From contig OX439036.1 of NCBI GenBank assembly GCA_949317995.1, positions 23,534,854 through 23,598,853 of the forward strand: a stretch of DNA of 64,000 bases, given 5' to 3'. Both the position numbers and the translations under genes were made by a program. Numbering within the stretch: position 1 is the first letter of the stretch; the number at the start of each line of letters is the position of its first letter. This DNA comes from Acholoe squamosa. Its lineage: Eukaryota; Annelida; Polychaeta; Phyllodocida; Polynoidae. Under the pieces are notes generated by a model. That model searched no databases. It was not told the origin of the DNA and saw only the letters and a list, made by a program, of their open reading frames with translations. Of this stretch, positions 22,550-35,115 are shown one piece after another.

Positions 22550-23765
22550 TTGTTAGGGGATGCTGCAGGTGTGGTGGTAAAGCTTGGTGAGTTAGGCTCA
22601 GGGCTGGATGTACGCCGCGTGCTGAGGGTGGTTGATGAATCTGGTGGCATTCCTGTGGACTGGTGTAGGGGGGAGGGAGGAGGGGCCAGACCGGATACCA
22701 CTGCCGGCAGGGAGGGGTCCTTCAGGCCGCCATCTTTACTACACCCTCCCTACTCTACCTCCAAGTACCTTTTCTATAGATTCTTCCAAAACCTACACAC
22801 TTCCTCAAAGCGATCTATCCATGACCTTTTACTCCTGCTGAGTGTGTAGCTCCATGGGTGTCAGAATGAATTATTTGGTAGTTTTAAACTTGTTGTGTGA
22901 TCTGATTTATGTTAATTCCCCATGGCAGCAACTCCCACACATGGTAACAGACGCTCTTCTACCCAGCAGACACCGGGGTGGTCCATGCCCTTGCCAAGGT
23001 CATTTACGTTCAGCCACCAATACATTGTATAACACACTTATTATTTCACTGGCACGTTTTAGACATACACGATTAATATATGAGTGTATGAGAATCATCT
23101 GAGAGTTGTTAAATATTACCGAATGTTCTATGAAAATGTCATGACTGTAATCTTTGGTAAGACATCCGATGATGTCATCACTCTCCCTGTAGTGTTTTAA
23201 TGACCTTTTGACAATGCTTTCCCGCGCTTATAAAGATGGTCCTTTGAAACATCTGAAGTATATTTTACTATGGTGTATACGACACTACTCTACAATATCA
23301 GAGGCGTTGTTTGCCAAATTTGAGGGGCCACCATATAGGCCAATCCTCAGTTTTCTTAGAGCAAACACGGGTATCAAAGTCATCATGAAGCATCGTGCCT
23401 ACCCTTGAAATCTTTGGACAAAATTGATATTTGTATTAAACTCTCTCACATTCACAACACAGATTAGAGTTGCATAATTTCACATTACATTAATGCTAAA
23501 GGGTCTGGTTTACAACCTTCTGTGTAGATTTAAAAGTGATTTATAAGTATAATGTTCAAGGGATCTACATGTTCTAAATTCAAGCAAAATCAGGTAAAAT
23601 GTTACTGTATCGGAATTCAATCTCAGCATGTTTGGCTATACCCTACTTATGAGAAGTGCTATAGTTGTATTACATAAGCAAATCCCTACTGTCTAATCGA
23701 ATTCGTGTCAGAACAGATTGACATGAAAGGGTTTCAAAATATTCATATCAACTTTCGAAGTATCC
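22550..23765. other. Unannotated stretch
   Basis: GC-rich until about 22750, where overlapping plus-strand frames (22550-22849, 22632-22841) and a Ser/Pro-rich minus frame (22486-22701) compete. Then AT-rich with no feature. Confidence 0.35.
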
Positions 23766-23863
23766 CTTGGGGCACATAACGTTGAATAAACGTTAAAACA
23801 ATGTTTATCATGGTTTATCTACGTTATTTAAACGTTGATTCAAAGTTTTGTGACCGCTTGGAT
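23766..23863. mobile_element. Compact ~98-bp MITE related to the AACGTTGA elements
   Basis: The left CCTTGGGGCACATAACGTTG continues into AATAAACGTTAAA. The right, reverse complemented, reads CCAAGCGGTCACAAAACTTT then GAATCAACGTTTAAA. It looks like two transposon ends almost fused together. Confidence 0.6.
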
Positions 23864-23899
23864 GGGACATGGTACATGGGAAGTTTGGTTTGCACGTTA

Positions 23900-24036
23900 C
23901 TAAAGGGCTGCGTCCACTGCGACGGATGAACCATTCGTCTCCCTTCATCCGTGTTTTGCTCCATAGAAAACAATGATAAAATCGACGGATGAAACCGACG
24001 GATGGCCCATCCGTCGGCAGTGGACGCACCCCTTTA
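23900..24036. mobile_element. ~137-bp MITE with CTAAAGGG termini
   Basis: The left CTAAAGGGCTGCGTCCACTG and the right reverse complement CTAAAGGGGTGCGTCCACTG match except one base. The interior repeats the word GACGGATGA or its complement five times. There is no clean target duplication (TTA left, GTA right). Confidence 0.75.
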
Positions 24037-25129
24037 GGTACGTAAAGCCCTTGGGTCCACGTGTACGTGTACGTGTGTGGGTCATTGTGCTGGCTACTAT
24101 CATGATCACTGATGATACGTAGTATGCCAATTGAAACACTTTAACAATTCAAAACCTCACGAATTAACCCCTAGGTGCCCAAGGGCGCTTTAAAGCGCGG
24201 TTTGGGGCTTAAATAGGGCTTAAATAAATGTATATTAAAGCAAACTATCATCCGGGTACTTCTACTGGTCCAATCTGCAAAGTTAGACCCTCTATAGACA
24301 ATACATTAGATTCTAAAAGAAATGTTCATATCCATAGAGATAATCCATGCATTGTTACTAGCACATTGTGTCTCCTGAGTGGTAGTAAACATATATATGC
24401 AGAATTGAATGAGGCCTCAGAATTACAGGTATTATGGATAGGGGGGGTCTATATAGAACACAAGAAAGACCAAATGCTACCAATGACAACAAATGGAATG
24501 TTTTGGTAACTATGGTTACCAAACCTGAAATTTCATGTCCTTAACTGAAAGTCTTCACTGAGTTATGAGTATTCAGGAAATGCAATACAGAGCCAATATA
24601 AAAAGATAAGATCAAAATAACACATGGGCTTATCAACAAAGTAATATAATTGTGAAATAATGTAAAATCTTCAAATAATTCTGGGCACCAAAAGGTTAAA
24701 TACATCGCCCCATTTGCCTGTAAGGTTTGGAATAAACTGTACATGACAGTCCCCTGCAAAGCTTTTCCAATATATGCAGAATTCTTTGAAATTTGCTTGT
24801 ATTTCTATTTGGAACCTGTCAAGAGGTGGTCTCTGATACCCTTCCAAACCATGCATAATTAAGATGAGGTAATGAGCACCCCTTTCATTCTGGCACCTAG
24901 ATCTAAGTGCAAGCTTTTTACTATGAACTTCCTTTTTTTTTTATAAATACGTAATACCTGTGTTCTTTTGCCCCTGGATCTCACATGCTATTCCCTTTGA
25001 AGGTCATATCTAAGGCATACCCATCCGGAGCCTCTATAGGGGTTATGTTGTTTTTTATACAAGAGACGGGGCACAGGATGCTTAGGGAGTCTTACGATGA
25101 AAGCCTATACTTGTTAGTCTAACACTAGT
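24037..25129. other. Unannotated AT-rich stretch
   Basis: A small foldback-like word pair lies around 24185-24200 (GGGCGCTTTAAAGCGCGG). No exon or repeat array supported. Confidence 0.4.
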
Positions 25130-25564
25130 TTATATAGTATAGGGGAGGGTGAAGGTCACACTATCACCCTCTCCTACTGCCCCTCCTCCATCCAGCCTCC
25201 ACGGCGCGACTCGTACTTCCGGAGTTCCGCCCTGCGCCCTCCATCCTTCTAGCGCCGTGTAAGCCGCCAGGACCGCGGTCTCAGCTGCAAATAACCGATC
25301 ACCGCGACCTGAGAAGGAAATGTCATGTTTGGACGGCTTAATGAGAGGTGTAGAAGATATCAGGAGGCTGGTGAAGTCCTTGCACGGCGCAGACAGGAAG
25401 CCACTTGACGCTGGCCGCGCCCGGCGGCGGTCACGGAAACAATGCCCTGCACCTCGCCATGGAGGAGTAAGGGAGGGGTAAGCCGTGCCGCCCCGCGCCG
25501 CCTCCCGCCCCTGTCTACTTACCCTCCTGCCTCCTCCAGGGGGTATCCGGATTACGCCCATCAC
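25130..25564. other. CpG-rich patch, possible regulatory DNA or unrecognised exon
   Basis: CpG density is high between about 25200 and 25540, and a 144-residue minus-strand frame is open throughout, but it shows no domain and no clear splice signals. The GGCTTAATGAG word inside is homeodomain-like. I favour a regulatory island over a gene. Confidence 0.25.
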
Positions 25565-26764
25565 TTGTGGTGAGGGTCACAGCTTGAACCCATGGCCAGT
25601 CACGCAGCTTGATCTACATGCTATGAGCAGTGTTAGATGGCTAAACAGACGGAGGAGCCAATGACAGAGACCAAAATATAGCCAGGTAGCGAGATGCATT
25701 AGCGATCAATGGAATTAATTGAATTGAATTAATCGAAAATTCCCTTCATTCAATGCAGTATTGTAAGGTTGCATTACATAACAACTGGTTCCCATCCTTC
25801 TGGCTGTTATCAGTGCATATCGCCAATTGGTACTGGATCAAGCAATGGCATACCCACTAAGGATCCCGCTACCTCGGAATGGTAATAAAAATGAAGTAAA
25901 GAATGCATTGCTTCATGGCACACCATGCAAGGAATAGATTGTTAGAGTTAGAAGAATTCTTGCTCTAACAGTTCATGGAAATTACTCACAGAAAAAGGCC
26001 TACAGGGGAATATTTCATAACGAGTGATTTCATGTTCAATTCCCCCTAGATCTATCCAAAAGGAGAAGTATGTGACATTGCACAGCGAAGAAGGACTAAC
26101 CCCAAGACCACCAGACGATGTAATTTGAAAATATCCCGAATAGGATAATAATCCATGCGAGATTACTCACCGGGTCACGGGACCTATCTGAGGTATTAAG
26201 AGCACTGGTCAGAGGGATAGGGACACGACCAAGCAACGTACCACAATGAGGCATACAAGTGGCAATTGGACACGTTATCAAATGACTTCAGAGAAATTTA
26301 CATCAGTATCTATCCTTAGCACCAAAATAGCAACTATAGCCTTGTGTTGCAATGTAACTAAGCTGGTTACGTCATCCACTGCTGTCTGCGTACGTCATGG
26401 AAACCAGAGATAAGGCCTGGTGCACTTGCCAGACGTTATGCTAAGCTTCCAATCAAGAGTTATGGGATTGTTATATAAGATCACAATGCAAGTGTCAAAA
26501 GCTGCTTAATGCTGACAGTCAGAGATACCCATGGGGTTACAACACTGTTAAGTACATGATCCATTCTGTGATATAATGTAATGACATGACGGCAGAATCT
26601 ACAGATTACTCATCAATGATTCATAAAGGTTGACCGACCTGAATTAACCCCATGTACCATAATGCCTCAAGTACTAGGATCGGCTTATACGCGAGGACTG
26701 ACTCCTAGTGTGCCTCATAGGATTAGCCAAAATTGGGGGTGTGCCTTACAGGCGATCATATTAT
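25565..26764. other. Unannotated stretch
   Basis: CCCACTAAGGATCCCGCTACC near 25852 resembles a piece of the MITE at 16762-17385, so part of this may be an old MITE copy. Otherwise nothing supported. Confidence 0.35.
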
Positions 26765-27936
26765 CCCATGTAGCAAGCCTGCTTAGGGCCAATTCAGTTT
26801 TAGCTCAGATAAGCTGGTTCAAAGTGGGCAGAATACTATTCATGGTTTTAGGTTGGGCAAATGGTGGGTTTCCAGTCAGGTCCACATTGGGTTGCCCTAA
26901 TAGGGCAAACTGAACTAAGACTGTTGGGCTCCCGACAGTTTTTGTCATCAGCAAGTTGTGTGGGCCACATAAGGCTAACTGATTTGGGCACAGAGCAGCT
27001 TCAAAATGGGCAAACACTTTGGGCACACATTGGTTTCAAGGTGGGCACCCCGAATCAGGCATATATCAGTTCCAAAGATAATTCCCCAGACAGGGCTGAG
27101 GATGGGTTTGCACAAGCTGGGAGTTCTGAACTTTGACACTAGATGAACCCACTATGTCTGATGTACAGCTTTCCCCCATGTCAGTATTGATTTGCTTTAG
27201 TATGATATAACAGAAATAGGCTGATGAATCATATAAATCATAACAGTACACAAATTTTCTCAGAGTTTGGATCTACTGGCAAAATACATTTGAAATGTGC
27301 AAAGTTAGGTGATGTTAGCAGCTTTTAATGTGACTACACCATTCCTTTTATATTGAAGTATGCTACCCATTGGGAGAACTTGAATGCTAGCATGTTACTG
27401 GACTAGGTCTGGTTGACATGCCTTGGCCAACTAAGTTTGAATTGATGGTTCTACTGTATTTTCATGATGGAGAGAGTAATACAGTATGTTTAGTCTCCTT
27501 CCGACTATGAGGCCAATGGGAGGGGCTAGCACCTGGAGGCTAGCAGCGCATTTACTGGGTTAAAAATTTAAGAAAATGAGGAAAAAATAGATATTCTATA
27601 ATATCTATCCCAGATGGCGCCACCTGATCAAAGTGGCCAGCCCAATTTCAGCCATACCAAAACCCATGTTGACCCCAAAATGATAAATTTTGACCAGATG
27701 GTGCCATGTGATCAAAGTGGGCAGCCCACTTACAGCCACATCAAAAACCCATATTGAACCCTAACCCACTCTGAGACTGATCTGTGCCCATATTGGTTAG
27801 CCAAGCGTGGCCCACGCACCTCACTGAGGACAGAAACTGTCAGCAGCCCATCGGTTAGCCCATTGCGGCCCACATCAGAAGCCACACCAAATAAAGTGTG
27901 GGCCACAGTAGGGCCACACCACCTTTGCTACCTGGG
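26765..27936. mobile_element. ~1.17-kb non-autonomous DNA transposon (CCCANGTAGCAA termini)
   Basis: The left end CCCATGTAGCAAGCCTGCTT is inverted as TTTGCTACCTGGG at the right. The flanks ATATTAT (left) and ATATTAA (right) look like an imperfect 7-8 bp target duplication, which would suit hAT- or P-like insertion. The interior contains many GGGC-CCAC words (GTGGGCCACA, TTGGGCACA) and no transposase. GATGGCGCCACCTGATCAA and a variant occur twice at about 27615 and 27700. Confidence 0.65.
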
Positions 27937-28206
27937 ATATTAAAGAACAGTACCAAACTGTCCGAAATCAAGCTCCAGGTGCGCCATGTAGCATCTCATT
28001 CAATATGGATGCCCCAGGATGGGTGCGTCCTTTGAGTAGGGTATGCCTTATACACGAGGTATGGTGGTATCAAACAACGATTTTGGTAGAAACAGGTATA
28101 CTAAATAACATTTGTCCGGCCAGGAAATTATGTTTGACTAAGTCGTGAGGGATAATTTTCGTGCCCTATACTCATGGAAGAATAGCTTATTAACTGAATG
28201 TGTATA

Positions 28207-28373
28207 GGGTAGATTCACATCGAGTCGGACACATATCTTCAGTTCCACTCTGTTCTTTACTGTAGTAAGGAACACTGATATTGTCATTTTATCAAATGGA
28301 GAACTCATCGAACAAAGATCTATAACTATGATATATCCATAATTCAAGGGTCCGACTCATGGTGAATCTACTC
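28207..28373. mobile_element. ~167-bp MITE with GGGTAGATTCAC termini
   Basis: The left GGGTAGATTCACATCGAGTC and the right reverse complement GAGTAGATTCACCATGAGTC pair over about 24 bp. A TA precedes the left end, and the right-hand TA is not intact. Its ends resemble those of 10085-10300 and 35728-35950. Confidence 0.75.
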
Positions 28374-28390
28374 AAATACACACATGTTAC

Positions 28391-29383
28391 CAAGTGGGAA
28401 CGGGACATTGGATCAATGTTGACAATGTTGACAACTCAATGCCAATCAGTCTGCTTTAAATGTTGATTCAGCATTGCCATTTGAATGTTAATTATTAATT
28501 GCCTTTTTCAACAACTTATCAATGTTATACATGTCGATGTTCTCAATCCAACATTGAGTTCATTAACCTTGAATTAGCACTAGCATTTTACTGTTGATTT
28601 AGTGTTGAGATGTCAACATAGCATCCATCACACGTGTTCACAGGCAGCTTTCAATTTAGAAACAATTTAGAACTGCTATAAGAGTTGGATATTTGGATTG
28701 TAATATTAAAGCTGCAATAAATGTTGGAATGCCCTTCTCTAACCTCTGTCTCAGATAATTCTACACCACCTTTCCTCATATCCAATGCCATTCATTTTGG
28801 TGAGAGGTGACCTGTGATGCATACAGTTAAGGACTAAGGTCTCAGCTGCTGTCTGCTTATTGGTGGGAAGGGACAACAGTCAGCTAAATAGTTTTGAATA
28901 ATTTCCCCAGGTGGCAGGACTGAGCAGTCAAGTCCCCAAATGCAGAGCTCTTTGCACCATAGAATACCAGTCTGATTTCTTATAACAGATGGAGTCACTG
29001 AGCTGGTATAATTAGGTGTTTGTCATCATGGATAAAATGCTGGAAGCATTTTAATTTTGCACACCGTCGAATTAGCAAGACTAGAGCTCTCAAAACAGGA
29101 TGAGATTTGACCAACACATTGTAGCATGTGGGCTAATGGTAGAAATGAAGAAAATGGAAAATCTACACATGTCACGTCTTGTAGTAGCTTTAAAATTGAA
29201 ATCATATTTTCAAAGTATATTACGTATTAAAAGTAAACACCTATTAAAGGCACACAAGTGGGAAGTAGTGTGGGAAATATGGACTATAAAGAAAATGCTA
29301 CAACCCAGTCGGCCAAGAATGTTGAATCAACGTTGAAATAACGTTGACCAACAATGATCAATGTTATTTCAATACCCACTGTG
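28391..29383. mobile_element. ~1-kb non-autonomous transposon related to 18247-19286
   Basis: The left AAGTGGGAACGGGACATTGG then ATCAATGTTGACA is answered at the right (reverse complement) by ACAGTGGGTATTGAAATAAC then ATTGATCATTG. The subterminal zones are dense in AATCAACGTTGAAATAACG-type words. No transposase frame; the 78-residue frame at 29100-29336 is unsupported. Confidence 0.55.
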
Positions 29384-29850
29384 AAGAATAGTTATGCTTA
29401 AACCTTATAATAACCATAGGAGTACTACTGGCAATGTGTCACCAGTGAGAGGTATCTACTGTGCCAGAAGTTGGTGGTTATGTACCCGCTGAGTCAGTCT
29501 GCTTACACCCTAAAATCATGATGCTTTATCAGGAAATTTCAATTTGCATGATTTACTTCTGCATATAACCTGTATAATGCATATCTACAATAGCATCCAC
29601 CCTGATGAGGTACTTAATTGTTAGATCATGCCTTCCTACTAGTTATATAAGGGGGGTACAGCAGGCATGTGCAGATGTGGTTTAATTACCATCTTTAAAT
29701 ACATCTCCACCATGCTTCAGCACATAACAATGTACATTATTGTATGTGGACAACCATAATGCTTAAAATGTAATTTCCAACAACATGGGCTGTTTTCAGA
29801 CAGAATCAAAGCCTCGTGCGAGTTTGGAGGTTTGCCCGCTTCAAAGTGTC

Positions 29851-29878
29851 AATGCCATATACTACTTACAAGTAGTAT
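29851..29878. repeat. Perfect 13-bp-arm hairpin
   Basis: CCATATACTACTT and AAGTAGTATATGG around AC. No function is evident. Confidence 0.6.
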
Positions 29879-29963
29879 ATGGAGTTTCGAGTTTGCGGTA
29901 GGCACCTCATTCGAAGGGGATCAACCGAACACCCCAAACAGCTCATTTTAGAATTTGGATAGC

Positions 29964-30153
29964 TTAGGGCCATTTTCCACCACCCGATATGAGTGCTCTA
30001 TCGGCCGATAGCTGCCCCACACAACCACCTCGGCCGAGGGGGCTGCCATAGGGTTCAATGGTGGGGCATGGTATCTGTCGGCCGAAAATAGCATCTGCTA
30101 TGGGTCTAGCGGCTGCTAGAGGGGCCATATCGGGTGGTGGAAAACGGCCCTTA
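29964..30153. mobile_element. PIF/Harbinger-type MITE with TTA target duplication
   Basis: The element (29967-30150, 184 bp) has ~27-bp inverted termini: GGGCCATTTTCCACCACCCG at the left, and GGGCCGTTTTCCACCACCCG as right reverse complement, both followed by ATATG. It is flanked by TTA on both sides, the usual duplication of PIF/Harbinger elements. The 144-residue minus-strand frame across 29964-30398 is a chance frame. Confidence 0.85.
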
Positions 30154-31382
30154 CATGCAAGAACCACGAGGCATTTGTACATTTCGCAATTTATGCACTG
30201 TAAAATGTAATTGTTGAATCTACCAGGGATCTTTGCAAAACTGAACAGTGGACCACTGTAATTGAAAAGCACTGAACCAGGGTAGTTTTGACAAGAAGCC
30301 CCAGGTGGCAGCACGGTGGTACACAAATGTACAAGGAATCTCTGTAAAATTAATAATGGATCTCTGGCAACATTTGAAGAATGTGCCGTTATTTGCAAAA
30401 CATTTTTTATAGTGTGTAATTGAAAAAATTAATTGATTTCTTAGAGGGAAGGGTTCAGCATCTATTTCATATAGCGTCTATGTGTAGGGTATATTACCTT
30501 TCCTGTGATCTACGCTACCTTTGATCCTGACTTGCTCCTGTCTCGTGGAGAAAGAAAAATATACACATTTACCACAAAGAGGTGATCATAAGGAAAACAG
30601 ATGAAAAAAAAAAAAATGTTATAGGGCGTGTTACAAAAAAGTACAGAGAATGCTGCCTTTTCATGTGTTCTTATTACTACACACATAGGCACCCAACTCG
30701 ACTGGCTCATTCCAAAGCCTCATAATGTACACACCGAATGGATGTAGGTCTGTTGGTTTAGGACTGAAGGTACATTTGACTATGGACCACATGAGATCAG
30801 TTTACTGCCATCCTATAGGCCTTGGTAGGGACGTCCAGTGGGTCTTCCATTTCATGATTTAGCACCTGGCGAGATAACCATTGATATGACCCAGCATGGT
30901 GGATACTAGATGTTATATAGTGTACCCAATATATTCTGCAGTGAATACATGGAATAATCATCCCGGGTCAACCCTCTACAATGGTAAATAATGCTACTGA
31001 CAATTTGATCATAGTTCCATCACCCTGTTGTATGTATCGATCTCATTTGGGTACCTTGTGTTGGCATTTAAAGAGTTCAAGCCTAAGCATAAATATATGG
31101 TCCTCTATAGGAGTCAACTTGATTGCCCAGTAGATGCGGCCATTACTTGATCTGGTAGAAGAGAGATAAGAACTGATAGCAGCTGTCACGATGCGTGCCA
31201 GCTCATTGGTTGAGAATCCATATTGCTAGCTGTCAATAGAAGTCAGTCTGATAAAGGCACCGGGATCATTGATAAAGATGATAACATAACATATAGCCCC
31301 TCCATATCTATGAGTTGAGTGTCCGTCTCGATATTTCACAAATGCACGACCCGTTTATGTGCACATTTTACATGACTACTGT
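30154..31382. other. Unannotated stretch
   Basis: AT-rich, with an A-run near 30605. No exon or repeat supported. Confidence 0.4.
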
Positions 31383-31703
31383 CTATCGCTTTTTATTGGC
31401 ATACCAAACAGACAGGCCTTGGTGGGAGGGGGGTGCGGTGAGGATTGAAGTGGTGGAGTGGGGGGAGTCCCACATTGTGTGTTGAGTCAGTGGAATGCTC
31501 ACAGGGTGGTGATGGTTAGATCCCCATCCCCTTGTTCCTCCAGGGCTGCATGTGACATTAGTTGACTGTGCAGAAGACAGGTACCAAGCAGGAATCATGA
31601 CAAGGGCTTCTCCAGATGTGACAGGGGAAGCTCTTCTCCTGCAACAACTGCCTTTTAAGAAGACAGACGTGTGCATAAAGGAGGCTCTATCTGCAGAGGT
31701 CAC
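31383..31703 (-). other. 106-residue open frame, unrecognised
   Basis: Residues are of mixed, protein-like composition (Cys, Trp, Arg present) but no domain, splice pair or repeat partner was found. Treated as probably chance; recorded because it is among the longer frames outside repeats. Confidence 0.12.
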
Positions 31704-33225
31704 TGTCGTCTACCATGCCTTCAGAGAATAACGAAGCGGCATGAACCACCTTGTTTAAGGCTATCATAAAGGTTGCTTGGGGTATGTTCATCTTATGAAT
31801 GGTATTTCATTGTCATTTTACTGAATACCTTTACAATATGGTAATAATCATTATGTCCTTGGATGAGACAGAGCAGTTTGGATAAAAATGACAAGAGTCA
31901 GCGGTAAACCTAATGAGCATTGCCCTTGATAAAGTGCCTTCTGTATGTTACTCATGAGAAGTATATGGATGTTGGCTTTTGTAATGACACCAAGCAGTAA
32001 TGTGTCCTGCATTAGTGGAAAGCTTCCTGCTAGATAGAAGAGGAGAATGTGATCTATCATGGTGCCCTTCTCTAGCCCTTGTAAATATAGGAAAAACAAG
32101 ACTATCAATTAGAAGGCATTACTATAAATTACCCTTTATTGTGACAAATTCCAGAACATGGGAATTATATCCCCAAACAACAAAAACACTGCTGGCGGCC
32201 GATTTGCCTCCTTTTTAATGAGCTCCCCTTGTATTAGCCGGCCACTTGTCACATTATGGAGAAACAAGCTGGAGAAGGAGGAGGAGAAAGATGAGGGGGC
32301 TGCCTCAATTGCTGCCCTGCCTCTAAACGATGTAGTCACAAAGGATGGCTTCCCCCAAGCAGGAAAACCTGGGGTCTGTGATTGATTTGAATATCAGGGA
32401 AATAATGAGGGCATTAAATGCACCCCGTGTGTAAATCAGAGGCCTGCCCGCTCCTCATCACGCCCATCCTCCAGTACGTGCCGTCCCCACCGTCCTCCAG
32501 AAGCCAGGATTAGCCAAGCATACAAGCATTAACCTCAGCTTTCTCCCTCCATCCCTTCCACCGCTTCGCCGGGGCCTCCAGCGCCGCGCCCGACCGTCAA
32601 TCGCCTGTAGGGGAGTGTGGGTGCATAAGGACAGATGATTAAATGATCCTCTTCCCACTCCACTGCCTGTCGGCGCATGCCGCAATGGCCGCACAAATAC
32701 TGGAGAAAGATGCCTTCGAGAAGCCATCTAAGCAAGTCAATGGGTATTTTGTTTAGTGTAACTGCTAAAGCATTTCATAAGCGACCGATAAGAGGATGAG
32801 AGGACATAAGTCGGTCTGGGAGAGTGGTGCAGAGGGGTGAGGGGCAGACTACTGCCGTTACTGCTTATGTGGGCGTAGTGTGTGTGTGTGTGGGGGGGGG
32901 TGTAGGGTTGAATGGAGGAGGCAGCTACTGCTAAATCAAGACACAATTATACAAAAAAGGCTTGCTTTTTGTAGTATAGCATTTATAGCCGGTTGACTTG
33001 AGGAGCAGTGCGGTGTTATAGAGAATAGAGTCATATGATACCACCAAAACCACGGATACCTAACACTCGCAGTCTCATACAAAATTAAATCAGTTTCTAT
33101 TCGGAAAGTGACAAATTAGTGTAGGATGGTTTGGTTTGTGTATCAGAAACCTCTCTCCTAAACACTTAGATATTAAATTACGATACATGTACAAAGCATT
33201 TACATTGCTGGGATAACCACAGTAT
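31704..33225. other. Unannotated stretch with a GC-richer patch
   Basis: About 32440-32740 is CpG-richer, with overlapping minus-strand frames (32458-32727, 32535-32735) and no clear family. A G-rich, TG-repeat patch (TGTGTGTGTGTG then a G-run) lies at about 32877-32900. Confidence 0.35.
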
Positions 33226-33590
33226 GGGAGGGTGTTGCTCCTATAGTAAAAGGAAGAGCTGGCTAAAAATGCCCTTGTTTCCAGTCCTTTCTTTTCATGT
33301 AGCTATAACTTGTCCCTTTTGTTGCTCACAAGTGGACATTCAAGTACGGTGCTCAAAAAGGGGATTTGAGTAGGTACCTAGTTGGGAGAAGTCAGTCAGT
33401 ATAATATACTATAGAGTGTGTGACATGAATAGGTACCTGATAGTGCAGCTCTCTCTGTTTTAAAGAAGGCAGGTGACTTATCAGACTAATGTGGTGAGTG
33501 CAAGTTGAATGGTGAAGCAGAGCGTGACTTCTTTTGAAAAGAGGGTACCTACTGACAGCTCTTTTTACCATAGGAGCAACACACTCCTGG
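33226..33590 (+). mobile_element. ~365-bp MITE (GGAGGGTGTTGCTCC family), copy 2
   Basis: Nearly identical to 16896-17261 in the same orientation. Left GGGAGGGTGTTGCTCCTATA, right reverse complement AGGAGTGTGTTGCTCCTATG. The minus-strand frame 33392-33727 lies partly in it and is not a gene. Confidence 0.85.
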
Positions 33591-33754
33591 TCTACTATCT
33601 TAAATAAATAATGAGCAAATAAAGGGTGGGTGACTGATTGAGTCAGGGCTAAGTAAGGGTAGATTCGACATAACGCAACATGGACTCTGTACATGAATAC
33701 AATACATTTACCATACCGTACCGGCACAGCGAGGGGCCAGACCCAGACTCAGTG

Positions 33755-34212
33755 TTAGGTTGCAGTACACTAATTGACGGGAGGTGGCAGCAGGACACAC
33801 TTTGTAGCTCCGCACTGAAGGGTGTTGTACAATGATTATTGGTCTAAAATCTGACAGTGGGTAGGCAAACCAGGTATCAAATTAATCCTTAGGGTGTATA
33901 TTAATAGATTTGAGTGTTATTTAGGCTGATATTTGATGGTAAGTTGAGGGGGGTGCACTCTATTTAATTAGAGAATGTATTGAAATCATTCACTGCAAAA
34001 CCCCCAAATCTGGGTATGTCCGCACTCTAAGGCCTATAGCAAAAAAGTTAATCACATTGTACCACATGCCATGGCCCTAAATTATTGGGAAAAATGTATA
34101 TCTACAAGAAAATAATAGTGGCTAAGCCCAGATACTTGCACAAGTATTTTATTTTCGCCCAAAAGCTATATAGGCCAACAGTGGAAAAATAATTAGTGTT
34201 CTGCAGCCTCTA
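33755..34212 (+). mobile_element. 458-bp inverted-terminal element, twin copy 1
   Basis: It matches 35116-35573 with no difference that I could see by eye. Its own ends are inverted: left TTAGGTTGCAGTACACTAAT, right reverse complement TAGAGGCTGCAGAACACTAA. The interior is AT-rich and non-coding. Each copy is thus a MITE-like unit. The pair could also be read as terminal direct repeats of a larger ~1.8-kb unit. Confidence 0.85.
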
Positions 34213-35115
34213 CGGGCTATATAGGGCCTTCTACCAAGTTTGTCAAATCTCGCTAAACTGTGTTTATTTTGCTTAGGGCAAGTCAGTTTGACAATGTTAT
34301 GGTGAGAAAGGGCAAGGGAATTAATAAAATTAGTGAGAAATCACTGAAAATCGTAGTAGCAGAGTTTCGGCCTTGGAGAGGTTTATGAGAAATATTCTGG
34401 TGTCAATCCGCAAGCCTGATACTTCTCTCTTGGGGGTGCCACGTAACCAAAATTATGGTTTTCAGGGTCAGAATGACCTGAAATTTACATTCTCAGCTGT
34501 TTCTATCTATTTCTATCGTCCTCAGTGCTCTATGGGAGGCCTTTTCATGCATCGGGGGAAAACATCATTTTTCTCTCCCCGAGCTATGCAGCCAATGAAT
34601 GTTTACTGACACTTAATAAAATGTCCTTGTATTCACCATATCTGGTAAATTTTGTTGTCCTTATATGGGGGAGCTTGAATAATGTGTAAATGGGGCCATC
34701 TAAGCCATTACACATGGAGTTAAGATGCATTTTGTTGAATTTATTCCTTTATATCATTATATTTCCGAGGGTTTTTCATACATTTTAGCCAGATATTTCT
34801 GTGAATTATAGCACCTAGAGAGAGAATAACACTCAGCACGTCACGTGGTGCTCCTTGGCTATCAGCATGTCAAATTTCTTGGCCCTGTGACCATTTTTTC
34901 TATGTGAAAGCACCATATGTCCATGTCAATGCTAGAAATCGATAAAATCTACAGAGAGCGCACAGACTGATACCTGCTCTGGGTATTGATTCTCAGAGAG
35001 ATTTAAGGAGCCTGTGGGGCATAAAAGTAAAAGATTCTGGATAAGACATTACTGGGCCAGTGAATAAAAGCTTTCCAAGCTATTTCATTGACCACCAAGA
35101 TTCCAACCCAGGCCT
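34213..35115. other. 903-bp segment between the twin elements
   Basis: There is no primer-binding site or polypurine tract at the junctions that would support an LTR retrotransposon. No protease, RT or integrase motif was seen. The 78-residue frame at 34373-34609 is unrecognised. GGGCTATATAGGGCC just after copy 1 echoes AGCTATATAGGCC inside it. Confidence 0.4.

Noticed and set aside
32535..32735. Cys/His pattern resembling a reverse-transcriptase C-terminal zinc motif on the minus strand
   Set aside because: No RT motif lies upstream in any frame and the pattern sits in a GC-rich patch with two overlapping frames; judged chance.
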